The notes under the pieces were generated by a model. It was not told where the DNA came from. It saw nothing but the letters and a program-made list of their open reading frames with translations, and did no database searches. Positions 32,729-41,774 of a stretch of 64,000 nt of DNA are shown here, in pieces (within the stretch, counting starts at the first letter, position 1; every line of letters begins with the position of its first letter). The translations under genes were made by a program, and so were the position numbers. This DNA comes from CALJTV01 sp034435835 (GTDB lineage Bacteria; Chloroflexota; Dehalococcoidia; GIF9; UBA5629), in the NCBI GenBank assembly GCA_034435835.1, contig DAOTWF010000002.1, forward strand, positions 1 through 64,000, read 5' to 3'.

Positions 32729-34888
32729 ATGGACATACTGGACGGACTCAACCCAGCTCAGAGACGGGCTGTAGAGGTAACAAGCGGACCCTTACTTATC
32801 ATCGCAGGACCTGGTAGTGGCAAAACTCGGGTTATTACGCACCGCATCGCGTATCTAGTAAGAGTTTGCGGCATCAGTCCTCGCCATATCATGGCAGTCA
32901 CCTTCACCAATAAGGCGGCAAAGGAAATGAAAGACCGCCTGGAAACACTCCTTGGACAGGTCTCTCAGTCACTCACGGTGGGTACCTTCCATGCCATATG
33001 TGCAGGTATACTCCGCCAGGATGGCAGTGCAATTGGACTTAACCCTAGATTCGTAATTCACGATGAAGATGACCAGCTCAATTTAATCAAGCAGAGCTTG
33101 CAAGAACTCGACCTCGATCCAAAACAATTTAGCCCACGAGCCATCCAGTCAGCCATAAAATATGCCAAGAGTCGCCTGTTAACACCAGCAGATTACGCCA
33201 AACAGGTCAGCAACTACTATGAAGAAATTGTCCAGCGAGTTTACGAGCGATATCAACAGTCTCTTGGCCAAAGCCACGGGGTGGACTTCGATGACCTGCT
33301 AATGAAAACAGTGCAGCTCTTTACCGAACGCAAAGATGTGCTGTCTCGATACCAGTCCCGATATAAGCACATCTTGGTGGACGAGTTTCAAGATACCAAT
33401 TTAACGCAGTACATGCTCGTAAAGCAGCTCGGCGAGAAACACCGTAACATCTGCGTCGTTGGCGACCCTGACCAGTCCATTTACTCCTGGCGATTCGCTG
33501 ACCTGCGCAATATCTTGAGCTTCGAGAAGGACCACCCTGACGCCACTGTTGCTTATCTGGAACAGAATTACCGCTCCACCAAAATAATTCTGGACGTAGC
33601 TTCCAGCGTCATTTCGGCTAACTTTCAGCGAAAACCAAAAAGGCTGTGGACGGAGAATGAAACAGGGATACCTGTAACCATAATCGAAGCCCTCCATGAG
33701 GAAGACGAAGCACGGTTCATCGCCAAAGAAATAGAAAAGCTTGCCGGCGAAAACATCACAAAATTCAGCGGCTGCGCTGTTATGTATCGGGTCAATGCCC
33801 AGTCAAGAGCCTTGGAGGAGACATTCATACGCTATGGCATACCATACAAACTGGTTGGTGGTATCAGATTCTATCAAAGACAAGAGATCAAAGATGTCAT
33901 TGCTTATTTGAGAGTGATATATAATCAAAACGACAATATAAGTCTTGCACGCATAATAAATGTGCCTGCCAGGGGAATCGGACAACGAACACTGGCTGAA
34001 ATATCAGTACGGGCCAAGAAAGAGGATATACCACTTTACACGACCCTGAAAAAAGCCGCGCAAAGAGATGGGATTGTATTAACACCACGCTCCAGCTATG
34101 CAGTTTCCTGCTTTGTAAATCTAATCGAGGAACTCACTGCCCAAAGCCATGGACTAGGACTCTCTGCACTCATAGACGAGCTACTTCGAAAGACCGGATA
34201 CAGGGAATACGTGTACGAGCAGGAAAACGGGGAGGAGCGCTGGGAAAACATTATGGAACTTATAGCTGTAGCCAAGGAATACGATTCTCTTGAGCCCCCC
34301 GACGGATTAGCACGCTTCTTGGAAAAGGTTAGCTTGGTGCAAGACACGGACGATCTGGACGAAAGGGCAAATGCTGTCACCTTGATAACCCTCCACCAGG
34401 CGAAAGGACTAGAATTCCCTGTAGTCTTCATTACCGGGATGGAAGAAGGGCTCCTGCCCCACCGCAAATCAGCTGGTCCTGACGATATAGAGGAAGAGCG
34501 CCGTCTGTGCTATGTAGGCATCACTCGTGCCCAAAAACGGGCTTACCTATCATATGCTTTGCAACGCAGTTTCTTCGGCAGTAGCTCCAGAACGACTCCT
34601 TCAAGGTTTTTGAGAGATATACCGGCGGAGCTCACAATCCGTAAGACGAGCTGGCAAGAGGAAGAAGATGTATTTACGCCGGTAACAAGCATCTATTCAG
34701 CGAGACCAGCAAAGCCAGCCAATTTCGCAAAGTTTGAAATCGGGGATAGAATCTACCACAGGTTGTTTGGGGATGGTGTAGTTATAGACTGTTCAACTTC
34801 AGGCGATGACCAGGAGATAACTGTAGCGTTCACAACAGCAGGGATCAAGAAATTGCTGGTTAGTCTGGCACCGATTGAAAAACTTTAG
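32729..34888 (+). CDS. pcrA: UvrD/PcrA-type ATP-dependent DNA helicase
   Basis: This 719-residue superfamily 1A 3'-5' helicase acts in repair and replication restart. Motifs in order: Q-motif LNPAQRRAVE, Walker A AGPGSGKTR, VTFTNKAAKEM (Ia), VDEFQDTN (II), GDPDQSIYSWR (III), QNYRST (IV), TLHQAKGLEFPVVF (V) and EERRLCYVGITRA (VI). A Tudor-like PcrA C-terminal domain (GDRIYHRLFGDGVV) ends the protein. mutL follows 49 bases later, which fits a mismatch or nucleotide-excision repair unit. Confidence 0.95.
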   Translation: MDILDGLNPAQRRAVEVTSGPLLIIAGPGSGKTRVITHRIAYLVRVCGISPRHIMAVTFTNKAAKEMKDRLETLLGQVSQSLTVGTFHAICAGILRQDGSAIGLNPRFVIHDEDDQLNLIKQSLQELDLDPKQFSPRAIQSAIKYAKSRLLTPADYAKQVSNYYEEIVQRVYERYQQSLGQSHGVDFDDLLMKTVQLFTERKDVLSRYQSRYKHILVDEFQDTNLTQYMLVKQLGEKHRNICVVGDPDQSIYSWRFADLRNILSFEKDHPDATVAYLEQNYRSTKIILDVASSVISANFQRKPKRLWTENETGIPVTIIEALHEEDEARFIAKEIEKLAGENITKFSGCAVMYRVNAQSRALEETFIRYGIPYKLVGGIRFYQRQEIKDVIAYLRVIYNQNDNISLARIINVPARGIGQRTLAEISVRAKKEDIPLYTTLKKAAQRDGIVLTPRSSYAVSCFVNLIEELTAQSHGLGLSALIDELLRKTGYREYVYEQENGEERWENIMELIAVAKEYDSLEPPDGLARFLEKVSLVQDTDDLDERANAVTLITLHQAKGLEFPVVFITGMEEGLLPHRKSAGPDDIEEERRLCYVGITRAQKRAYLSYALQRSFFGSSSRTTPSRFLRDIPAELTIRKTSWQEEEDVFTPVTSIYSARPAKPANFAKFEIGDRIYHRLFGDGVVIDCSTSGDDQEITVAFTTAGIKKLLVSLAPIEKL

Positions 34889-34937
34889 AGCTTTGCTCTT
34901 TACCTCTACCCAGTTCAGCCTATAGAATAGACTAAAA

Positions 34938-36572
34938 ATGCTAATCAAGGTATTGCCACAAGAGATAATCACCAAGATCGCTGCTGGTGAGATTGTGGAA
35001 CGCCCAGCATCAGTGGTCAAAGAACTAATAGAAAACTCCCTTGACGCAGGCGCCACAGAAATTTCAGTAGAAGTGCACGGCAGCGGACTGAAGCTAATAA
35101 AGGTTAGCGATAACGGTAGTGGCATACCTAAGGATCAAACAGACCTCGCTTTTGAGCGCTACGCCACCAGCAAAATCAACACACTGGGCGATTTGCACAG
35201 AATAGGTACGCTTGGGTTCCGTGGGGAAGCCCTGCCAAGTATAGCCGCAGTGTCACAGGTGGAGATGATAACCAGAGCCGAAGAAGACGATACCGGCACC
35301 TTCGTCCTAGTTGAAAACGGGGTCATATTAAGAAAAGAGACCAGAAACCGCCCTCGTGGCACGTCCCTTATTGTGCGCCACCTATTCCGAAATTTCCCAG
35401 CACGGCTAAAGTTTCTAAAGTCGGCAGCTACCGAAAACGGACACATAGCAGACGTTGTCTGCCATTATGCCATGGCTTTTCCAGAAGTGAAGTTCCGCCT
35501 TTTGCTGGAGGGACGCCAAGTTCTATTAACATCAGGCAATGGCAAGCTACAAGATGTTCTAACCGTTGTTTACGGAACAGACTTTGCTGAACAGATGATT
35601 GATATCAAGGAAAAGCAAGGTTCCCTATTTATCTCCGGCTTCATCAGTCCGCCCTACCTTAACCGCTCCATCCGAAGCCACATGGACTTTTTTGTCAACC
35701 GACGCTGGGTTCGCAGCAATATCCTCTCCCGCGCTGCTGAGGAAGCCTACCGCGGCTGGCTAATGTCCGGGAGATATCCTGCCGTTGTTCTGAATCTCTC
35801 GCTGCCTCTAGAGGAGCTAGACGTGAATGTTCACCCTGCAAAAACAGAGGTCAGGTTCCGCAACAGCCAAGCAGTGTTCACTTCAGTATGCCACTCTGTG
35901 CAAAAAAGACTTGAGACAGTACTAGAAGCTAAAACATTTTACCCACGATCCGGTTCACCACCACGCTATTTTCTCACTTCACAAAACAATATGCCCGGTA
36001 TTCACGCCCTCAGGGTGATAGGACAATTAGCCAATACCTATATAATCGCTGAAGGTCCCGATGGTCTTTTTCTGATAGATCAGCATGCCGCCCACGAACG
36101 TGTCTTGTTCGAAAGAATGTTGGGGCAATACTCACAAAAGAAAGTTGAAATACAGGGACTTTTGGAACCTGTCTGCCTCGAGCTGGATCCCAAACAGGAC
36201 CAATTCGTAAAAGCTCATGGCAATTTACTGGAGCAGTTTGGCATCAAACTAGAACCGTTTGGGGTAAGAATTTACCTTTTGAGAGCAGTGCCTGCAGTTA
36301 TAAAAGGAGCAAGCTTTACTGAGATAGTTTACAGTCTAATAGATTCACTAGCGGGCGAAACTGGGGCTGAAAGACTTGCTGAAAGAATAGCTCTATCCAT
36401 AGCCTGTCACAGCGCTGTCAAAGCTGGAGATAGCCTCTCCTCTGAAGAGATGATGGAGCTGATAAGGCGGTTAGAGGGGACCTCGCAACCACAAACCTGC
36501 CCGCATGGCAGACCGACCATGGTTCATTTGAGTTCTCGCGAGCTGGAAAAGGAATTTGGCAGACTCAGTTGA
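34938..36572 (+). CDS. mutL: DNA mismatch repair protein MutL with endonuclease motif
   Basis: This 544-residue protein has the GHKL ATPase motifs ELIENSLDAGAT, DNGSGI and TLGFRGEALPSI. The C-terminal domain carries the metal-binding endonuclease motif DQHAAHERVLFE (the DQHA-x2-E-x4-E pattern) and CPHGRP. So it is a nicking MutL, as in bacteria without MutH. The linker between the domains is short. No mutS is in the window. Confidence 0.96.
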   Translation: MLIKVLPQEIITKIAAGEIVERPASVVKELIENSLDAGATEISVEVHGSGLKLIKVSDNGSGIPKDQTDLAFERYATSKINTLGDLHRIGTLGFRGEALPSIAAVSQVEMITRAEEDDTGTFVLVENGVILRKETRNRPRGTSLIVRHLFRNFPARLKFLKSAATENGHIADVVCHYAMAFPEVKFRLLLEGRQVLLTSGNGKLQDVLTVVYGTDFAEQMIDIKEKQGSLFISGFISPPYLNRSIRSHMDFFVNRRWVRSNILSRAAEEAYRGWLMSGRYPAVVLNLSLPLEELDVNVHPAKTEVRFRNSQAVFTSVCHSVQKRLETVLEAKTFYPRSGSPPRYFLTSQNNMPGIHALRVIGQLANTYIIAEGPDGLFLIDQHAAHERVLFERMLGQYSQKKVEIQGLLEPVCLELDPKQDQFVKAHGNLLEQFGIKLEPFGVRIYLLRAVPAVIKGASFTEIVYSLIDSLAGETGAERLAERIALSIACHSAVKAGDSLSSEEMMELIRRLEGTSQPQTCPHGRPTMVHLSSRELEKEFGRLS

Positions 36573-36624
36573 ACGGGCCAAGAAGGATTTGTTGTGCTCG
36601 CGCTCACCAAAACCACCTGAAATA

Positions 36625-37038
36625 TCATACTCGGTAGCACACTTCAGGCAGCCTCTCCTCGGGCATTGTTTCCCTGATATATCTGAGCATGTGATTCACA
36701 TAGAGTATGACAAAACCTGCTAGGTCCTCACCTTTCATGATACCTATTTTTTTACCTGAAAACAGCACCTTCAGACTGCTGGGAAACTCCTCGTCAGATC
36801 TGGTAAAGATAAAATATACCTTTACACCTGGAAATATTTCCTTACTCAAAGCCCAGTCCTCGCCCAGACCGAGCGACTCAACCCTGCCTCCAATATAATT
36901 CGCCAACCCAGCCACATCTTTAACATACTTCAGAGCCTCTTTCCGCGCCGCAAGCGCAGAATCTATCTGCCGTTGATGGGGGCTTATCACCCCTTCTATT
37001 TCACGCAGAGTGACCAATTTTTTACCCCTGGGACTCAT
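36625..37038 (-). CDS. DUF3786-like protein
   Basis: This 137-residue protein resembles DUF3786 proteins of anaerobes: ESLGLGEDWALSKEIFPGVKVYF, then FPSSLKVLFSGKKIG and DLAGFVILYVNHMLRYI. It is the last gene of the CODH/ACS operon, directly after the CooC-like ATPase. The function is unknown; a maturation or corrinoid-related role is inferred from position. ATG 37038 is preferred because GAGGG lies seven bases upstream; an ATG at 37059 has no RBS. Confidence 0.65.
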   Translation of the reverse strand: MSPRGKKLVTLREIEGVISPHQRQIDSALAARKEALKYVKDVAGLANYIGGRVESLGLGEDWALSKEIFPGVKVYFIFTRSDEEFPSSLKVLFSGKKIGIMKGEDLAGFVILYVNHMLRYIRETMPEERLPEVCYRV

Positions 37039-37062
37039 CGAGCAACCCTCACAAACCATCGA

Positions 37063-37818
37063 TCACAAGGCAAGTTTAGAAATGATCTCTTCAACCCCAC
37101 GCCTTAAAGGAGAACTTTCCGGTAGTTTGATCAGAGGGATCCCCTTCATATCTAGTTCACCTATGTAGGGGTCTTCAGGAATAACAGCGATTAGTTCCAG
37201 CCCATACTTCTGGATAGCGTCCTGTATTTCTATAGGCAAATTGCCCTTAGACCTGTTGACCACCAGAGCTATCCTGCCCACCTTGGTCCTCAATTCTTTT
37301 ATCAGTTCTTTCATCCTAGCAGCCGCCATTATTCCCCGCATGGTGATATCCGAAACTATGATTAAGACATCCACATCCCTGGTTGTCTGACGGCTTATAT
37401 GCTCCATCCCAGCCTCTGAATCAATGACAGTATAATCGTAGTTTTTGGCAAGTCTATCGATAGTAAGCCGCAGCATATGATTGGCGGCGCAATAACAGCC
37501 TGGTCCCTCAGGCCTCCCCATCGCCAGCAGATCGATATTACCAGACTCAACCAGCGCCTGCCGTACCTTCATATCCAGAACATCCTGCTTGGAAATACCG
37601 GGGGAAAGAGTACCTTTCTGAATCGCCTCAGTAACATCCTCCCTAGCTTTGCCCACTGTTTCCCCAAGAGGCAGTCCTAAAGCAAAATTCAAATTCGTGC
37701 TTGGGTCAGCATCGATAGCCAGCACTACCCCCTTTTTTGACAGCAACTCTATAAGCAACGCAGCCACAGCCGTTTTGCCCACCCCACCTTTTCCTGCCAC
37801 TACAATAGTCATCGCCAT
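37063..37818 (-). CDS. cooC: CooC-like nickel-insertion ATPase for CODH/ACS
   Basis: This 251-residue MinD/NifH-type P-loop protein has the deviant Walker A GKGGVGKTAVA. AIDADPSTNLNFALG (switch I) and VIDSEAGMEHISRQT (switch II) follow, the latter typical of CooC. A CysXCys-like element GCYCAANHML could provide the Ni-binding cysteines of the dimer. CooC uses ATP to load nickel into the CODH C-cluster (a related AcsF serves the ACS A-cluster). Its place in the cdh operon supports this. Confidence 0.9.
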   Translation of the reverse strand: MAMTIVVAGKGGVGKTAVAALLIELLSKKGVVLAIDADPSTNLNFALGLPLGETVGKAREDVTEAIQKGTLSPGISKQDVLDMKVRQALVESGNIDLLAMGRPEGPGCYCAANHMLRLTIDRLAKNYDYTVIDSEAGMEHISRQTTRDVDVLIIVSDITMRGIMAAARMKELIKELRTKVGRIALVVNRSKGNLPIEIQDAIQKYGLELIAVIPEDPYIGELDMKGIPLIKLPESSPLRRGVEEIISKLAL

Positions 37819-37973
37819 AATGGTCCCCTTTCTATGAAAGAACTAGTGACTATTCATAGCCACCAAGACAGCCCAATCACGGGTATTATATCTTGAAAAA
37901 GCAGTTCTGCCCAATCCGGAAGGAGCGCACAGCAAATTTCTCTTTTGCCACTTCTCACAGAAGCACCACACCT

Positions 37974-39857
37974 TTAAGATCGAGGTAAAGAGCTCACCGG
38001 TGAGACTTTTACCACCGCACTGTATTCTGGAGGGCAAACAAGCTTGCAGCTGCTGCACTTGGTACATTTACTCTGGTCTATAACCTTTACACCACCTCTG
38101 CCAGGGCTTATTGCCTTTGCTGGGCAGGCAAGCACACAATGCTCGCAACCACGCTCGCACTTCTGCGGTAATATGTAATACGCAATCAAATTCTTGCATA
38201 CCAGTGCTGGACATCTCTTTTCAAGTATATGTGCCTCATACTCATCCCTGAAATATCGGAGCGTGGTCAGTACCGGGTTTGGTGCAGTGCGGCCAAGTCC
38301 GCAGAGAGAACCGCCTCTTATATCCTCGCATAGTTCGGTCAGCAGATCTAGATCGTCGATCTTTCCTCTCCCCGCTGCAATATCCTCGAGTATATCCAGC
38401 ATATGTTTCGTGCCGATACGGCAGGCACAACACTTCCCGCAAGACTCTTTCTGGATAAAGTCAAGAAAAAATTTAGCAGTGTCTACCATGCAATTATCCT
38501 CATCCATTACGATTATACCTCCTGAACCCATGATTGCCCCTGCCTTTCGCAAGGAATCGAAGTCGACTGGCACATCAAGCATGGACTCAGGTAGACAGCC
38601 GCCGGAAGGACCTCCGATCTGAACTGCCTTAAATTTCCCGCCACCACGAATGCCACCACCAATATCAAAGATAAGCTGTCGCAAGGTCGTTCCCATCGCC
38701 ACCTCCACCAAGCCTGTATTAACCAGTTTACCAGCCAGCGAAAACACAGCAGTCCCTTTGCTGCCTTGAGTGCCGACGCTGGAAAACCAGTCCGCACCCC
38801 TATCGATGATCAAGGGAACATAAGAAAAGGTCTTAACGTTATTTAGCACAGTGGGTTTACCCCACAAACCAGCTTCGACTGAGTGAGGTGGTCTTGCCCG
38901 CGGCATACTTCGTTTACCTTCAATAGCATACATAAGCGCTGTAGATTCCCCGGACACAAATGCGCCAGCACCTTTAGCAATCTCAATGTTGAAATCGAAG
39001 CCCTTGCCAAGGATATTCCTTCCTAAAAGTCCTGCTTCCTCTGCCCGATGTAAAGCGACCTCTAAGCGCTCGACAGCCAGAGGGTATTCAGCCCTAATGT
39101 ATATAAATCCCTCCCGAGATCCCACAGCATATGCAGCGATAGTCATACCTTCGATGACTGAATAGGGATCGCTCTCCAATAACACTCGATCCATAAAAGC
39201 ACCCGGATCTCCCTCGTCAGCATTACATATGACATATTTAGGCATTCCTAGGGCATTCCGACACAACTCCCATTTCCTGCCAGTAGGAAAACCAGCACCA
39301 CCCCGACCACGGAGTCCAGACCGCTTCACCTCTTCAATCACTATGTCCGGAGGCATCTCCAGCGCTTTTTTTAGACCTTGATAGCCGCCGTTGGCAATGT
39401 AATGGTAGATATCAACAGGATCAATATAACCACAATTTCGCAGGAGTATGCGGTATTCATGCTCGAAGCGGACTACCTCTGGAATATAGACTGCTCCTCG
39501 GGCATCCCTGTCGACCGTCCCCAGAGCCAAATCCAAGCACGGGTCATCATTAGCAATGCAGCCCTCAACAAGTACCGGCACCTTCTGAGGGGTTACATTG
39601 TGATAACAAACAGTTAAATAGTTTGGCTTGATAATAGTTACCAGTGGTTCGAACGAACAAAGACCTATACATCCGACCTCTGTTATATTCGCCCGGAGGT
39701 TACGTTTCTCCAGCTCCTCTTTTAGAGCCGCAATAACAGCCAGCGCACCAGCAGCTCGTCCACAGCTAGCTGAGCCAACAAGAATCCTTGGGACATTACC
39801 ATAGCAGAATGATTCCCACTCGTGCCTAGCGCGCTCCAAAATTTCATCGAAAACCAT
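37974..39857 (-). CDS. NuoF/HndC-like NADH-binding flavoprotein subunit with extra Fe-S domains
   Basis: This 627-residue protein has an N-terminal thioredoxin-like [2Fe-2S] domain (SASCGRAAGA, GCIGLCSFEP), then the NuoF core. The core has FMN/NADH elements GRGGAGFPTGRKWE and NADEGDPGAFMDR, an SLBB segment, and the N3-type cluster motif ESCGKCCACRIGT. The C-terminal extension carries two ferredoxin clusters (CERGCEHCVLACP and CTKCSSCKLVCP). The architecture matches HndC/HydB of electron-bifurcating hydrogenases. The usual GAYxCGEE site reads GAFVSGES here. No [FeFe] hydrogenase subunit is nearby; it may connect CODH electrons to NAD(H). Confidence 0.88.
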   Translation of the reverse strand: MVFDEILERARHEWESFCYGNVPRILVGSASCGRAAGALAVIAALKEELEKRNLRANITEVGCIGLCSFEPLVTIIKPNYLTVCYHNVTPQKVPVLVEGCIANDDPCLDLALGTVDRDARGAVYIPEVVRFEHEYRILLRNCGYIDPVDIYHYIANGGYQGLKKALEMPPDIVIEEVKRSGLRGRGGAGFPTGRKWELCRNALGMPKYVICNADEGDPGAFMDRVLLESDPYSVIEGMTIAAYAVGSREGFIYIRAEYPLAVERLEVALHRAEEAGLLGRNILGKGFDFNIEIAKGAGAFVSGESTALMYAIEGKRSMPRARPPHSVEAGLWGKPTVLNNVKTFSYVPLIIDRGADWFSSVGTQGSKGTAVFSLAGKLVNTGLVEVAMGTTLRQLIFDIGGGIRGGGKFKAVQIGGPSGGCLPESMLDVPVDFDSLRKAGAIMGSGGIIVMDEDNCMVDTAKFFLDFIQKESCGKCCACRIGTKHMLDILEDIAAGRGKIDDLDLLTELCEDIRGGSLCGLGRTAPNPVLTTLRYFRDEYEAHILEKRCPALVCKNLIAYYILPQKCERGCEHCVLACPAKAISPGRGGVKVIDQSKCTKCSSCKLVCPPEYSAVVKVSPVSSLPRS

Positions 39858-39902
39858 CGAAGAATCTACAAATTAGCTGCGTACTGCAAACGGATGTAGA
39901 AA

Positions 39903-40388
39903 CTAATCGACTTTATACTCCTTATTGCCTGACTTTATATTCACCAGAACTTCTTCTACCTTCGTAGGACTCATGCTGGGATAAACTGTACCATTTATCA
40001 CCACCACCGGAGCCAGTGCACAACAGCCGACACAGGCAACCCTCTCAAGGCTGAAGGCTCTATCAGGGGTGACCCCGCCGACATCAATCTGCAGCTCGCG
40101 AGACATAGCCTCAAGAACAAGGTGTCCTCCGGCAAGATGACAGGCAGTGCCCATACATACCTTCACTTGGTGCCTGCCCAAAGGTGTGAAACGGAACTGG
40201 TTATAGAAAGTAGCTACGCCATAGACTGTGCTCCCCGGCACACCTAGAAAATCGGCCAGGGACAGCATTACCTCCTCAGACAGATAACCGAATTTCTGCT
40301 GGGTTTCCTGAAGAAGCGATATCAGAAACCGTCTATCCCTTTTGTTTGGCTTGAGAATTTCAGCCAGTTCTGCCTTCAGTTCTTCCAC
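39903..40388 (-). CDS. NuoE/HndA-like [2Fe-2S] subunit
   Basis: This 161-residue protein has the helical N-terminus and thioredoxin-like fold of NuoE/HndA. The four ligand cysteines are in CMGTACHLAGG and CVGCCALAP. It passes electrons to or from the NuoF-like flavoprotein encoded 45 bases downstream. Its start overlaps the cdhE end by 13 bases, so it is translationally coupled to the CODH/ACS genes. Confidence 0.92.
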   Translation of the reverse strand: MEELKAELAEILKPNKRDRRFLISLLQETQQKFGYLSEEVMLSLADFLGVPGSTVYGVATFYNQFRFTPLGRHQVKVCMGTACHLAGGHLVLEAMSRELQIDVGGVTPDRAFSLERVACVGCCALAPVVVINGTVYPSMSPTKVEEVLVNIKSGNKEYKVD

Positions 40389-41743
40389 TTCTGAACAAGG
40401 CTAGGCAAATACGCTGGTATTTCACTGGCTTCCCTAGGACCAACAATTATCTCCCAGCCAGGCAAAGCCTCCTCCAATTCACCCTTGATCCGTGCCACTT
40501 TGCCGGGGATAATCAGCCTCCTATGCCTCACCCTGTCTTCGATCCCACACTTTTTGACAAACGGACCGATGGAATCTCCAGAGAATTTGCCGGCAGCCCA
40601 ACCGGTGAGCACACCCAGTCCTTCGGTATCCTTGACCAGCAACCACGAGGAGACTTTGCTGCCTTCGATCTCAGAAGCAACGATGAAGTAAGTCAATGCC
40701 CAGTTGCTGGTGATTAACACTGGCGAGTTAGGAGTGGGCTCACCAATTTCGTAAATCTTCTGCTCCACTGACATTGGTATTCTGGGATCGGTGTAGATAT
40801 TGAGCCTTTGCACCAGTAATGGTAACAACGAATACTGGTCAAAATCCGAAAGAATAATAATGCCCGGATACTTGATAACAAACATCGCAGCCAAGATAAC
40901 CTGCTTCACTTCGTCGCCGCTCATGAAACAAGGAAAGGCGATGGTAGGGTAACCTAGCGGTCTGAAATTCTGTTTCAGGGCCGCACGCCTTATTAAAGTC
41001 TGATCGCGTACAGCATCCCTAAAGTTCCTAGAACCAGGATCGAGAACGATTTCTTCGAGCCCAGCTTCCTTGAGTTTGGTCGTCAGTGGTACCAATTCCT
41101 CGACGCTACCGCCTCTGACTGCTAGTGGGGTCGGCTTGGCTTTTACTGTTGCAATAATCTTCTCTATGTTCTCCTTGGTGACTGGATAAAGCAACGGCCT
41201 TCTGGCACTACAAAGCTGATACCCAGAGAGCAAAATATCAACATCTTCTGAAATGAGCACAAGCGGCAAATTAACAGTTGCAGAAACCCGCCGTACCAGG
41301 GATTCAAATTTGCTCTTGTCGCCAGACTTAGACTGTAAAGCTAGAACGTCCGCCTTCAAGATTCGGCCCACCCAAGGGAACTGCAGCTCCGTTATTTTCG
41401 TTAATTTGCTGTCGATTTGGCTTTCCGGCTCTTCGTCCGAAATGAGCAAGCCGATGCCAGGTGGGTGGATAAAGGTTTTTTCATGACGATAGATTACCTC
41501 TTCATTCCCAATTTGAAGCGCAGTATCTCCCACACCAATGGTCACCAGCTTTATAGGCGGTGCCAGTGCCTCCTCGAGTTCAGCCCGGACATCAGCAGCA
41601 AGATAGGGGCATTTGTCCAAGGTGGTACCAGCAGCTGCCAACTTCATCGCAAAGGCAAAACAAGTTGGGAACCCGCATTCTTTACAGTTCTTCTTTCCTC
41701 CATCAGGCAGTTTCTTTACGATGTCAGTACCCTTGAGTGGCAT
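40376..41743 (-). CDS. acsC: corrinoid/iron-sulfur protein large subunit (AcsC/CdhE gamma)
   Basis: This 455-residue protein carries methyl groups on a corrinoid between methyl-THF and the ACS A-cluster. The N-terminal 4Fe-4S motif is intact: Cys20, Cys23, Cys28 and Cys45 (NCKECGFPTC, then DKCPYL). A TIM barrel and C-terminal corrinoid-binding domain follow (GWAAGKFSGDSIGPF). It pairs with the small subunit at 46665. AGGAGG lies five bases before the ATG. Confidence 0.94.
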   Translation of the reverse strand: MPLKGTDIVKKLPDGGKKNCKECGFPTCFAFAMKLAAAGTTLDKCPYLAADVRAELEEALAPPIKLVTIGVGDTALQIGNEEVIYRHEKTFIHPPGIGLLISDEEPESQIDSKLTKITELQFPWVGRILKADVLALQSKSGDKSKFESLVRRVSATVNLPLVLISEDVDILLSGYQLCSARRPLLYPVTKENIEKIIATVKAKPTPLAVRGGSVEELVPLTTKLKEAGLEEIVLDPGSRNFRDAVRDQTLIRRAALKQNFRPLGYPTIAFPCFMSGDEVKQVILAAMFVIKYPGIIILSDFDQYSLLPLLVQRLNIYTDPRIPMSVEQKIYEIGEPTPNSPVLITSNWALTYFIVASEIEGSKVSSWLLVKDTEGLGVLTGWAAGKFSGDSIGPFVKKCGIEDRVRHRRLIIPGKVARIKGELEEALPGWEIIVGPREASEIPAYLPSLVQKWKN

Positions 41744-41774
41744 GTCGACCTCCTACTGTAACTTAAATTTCATA

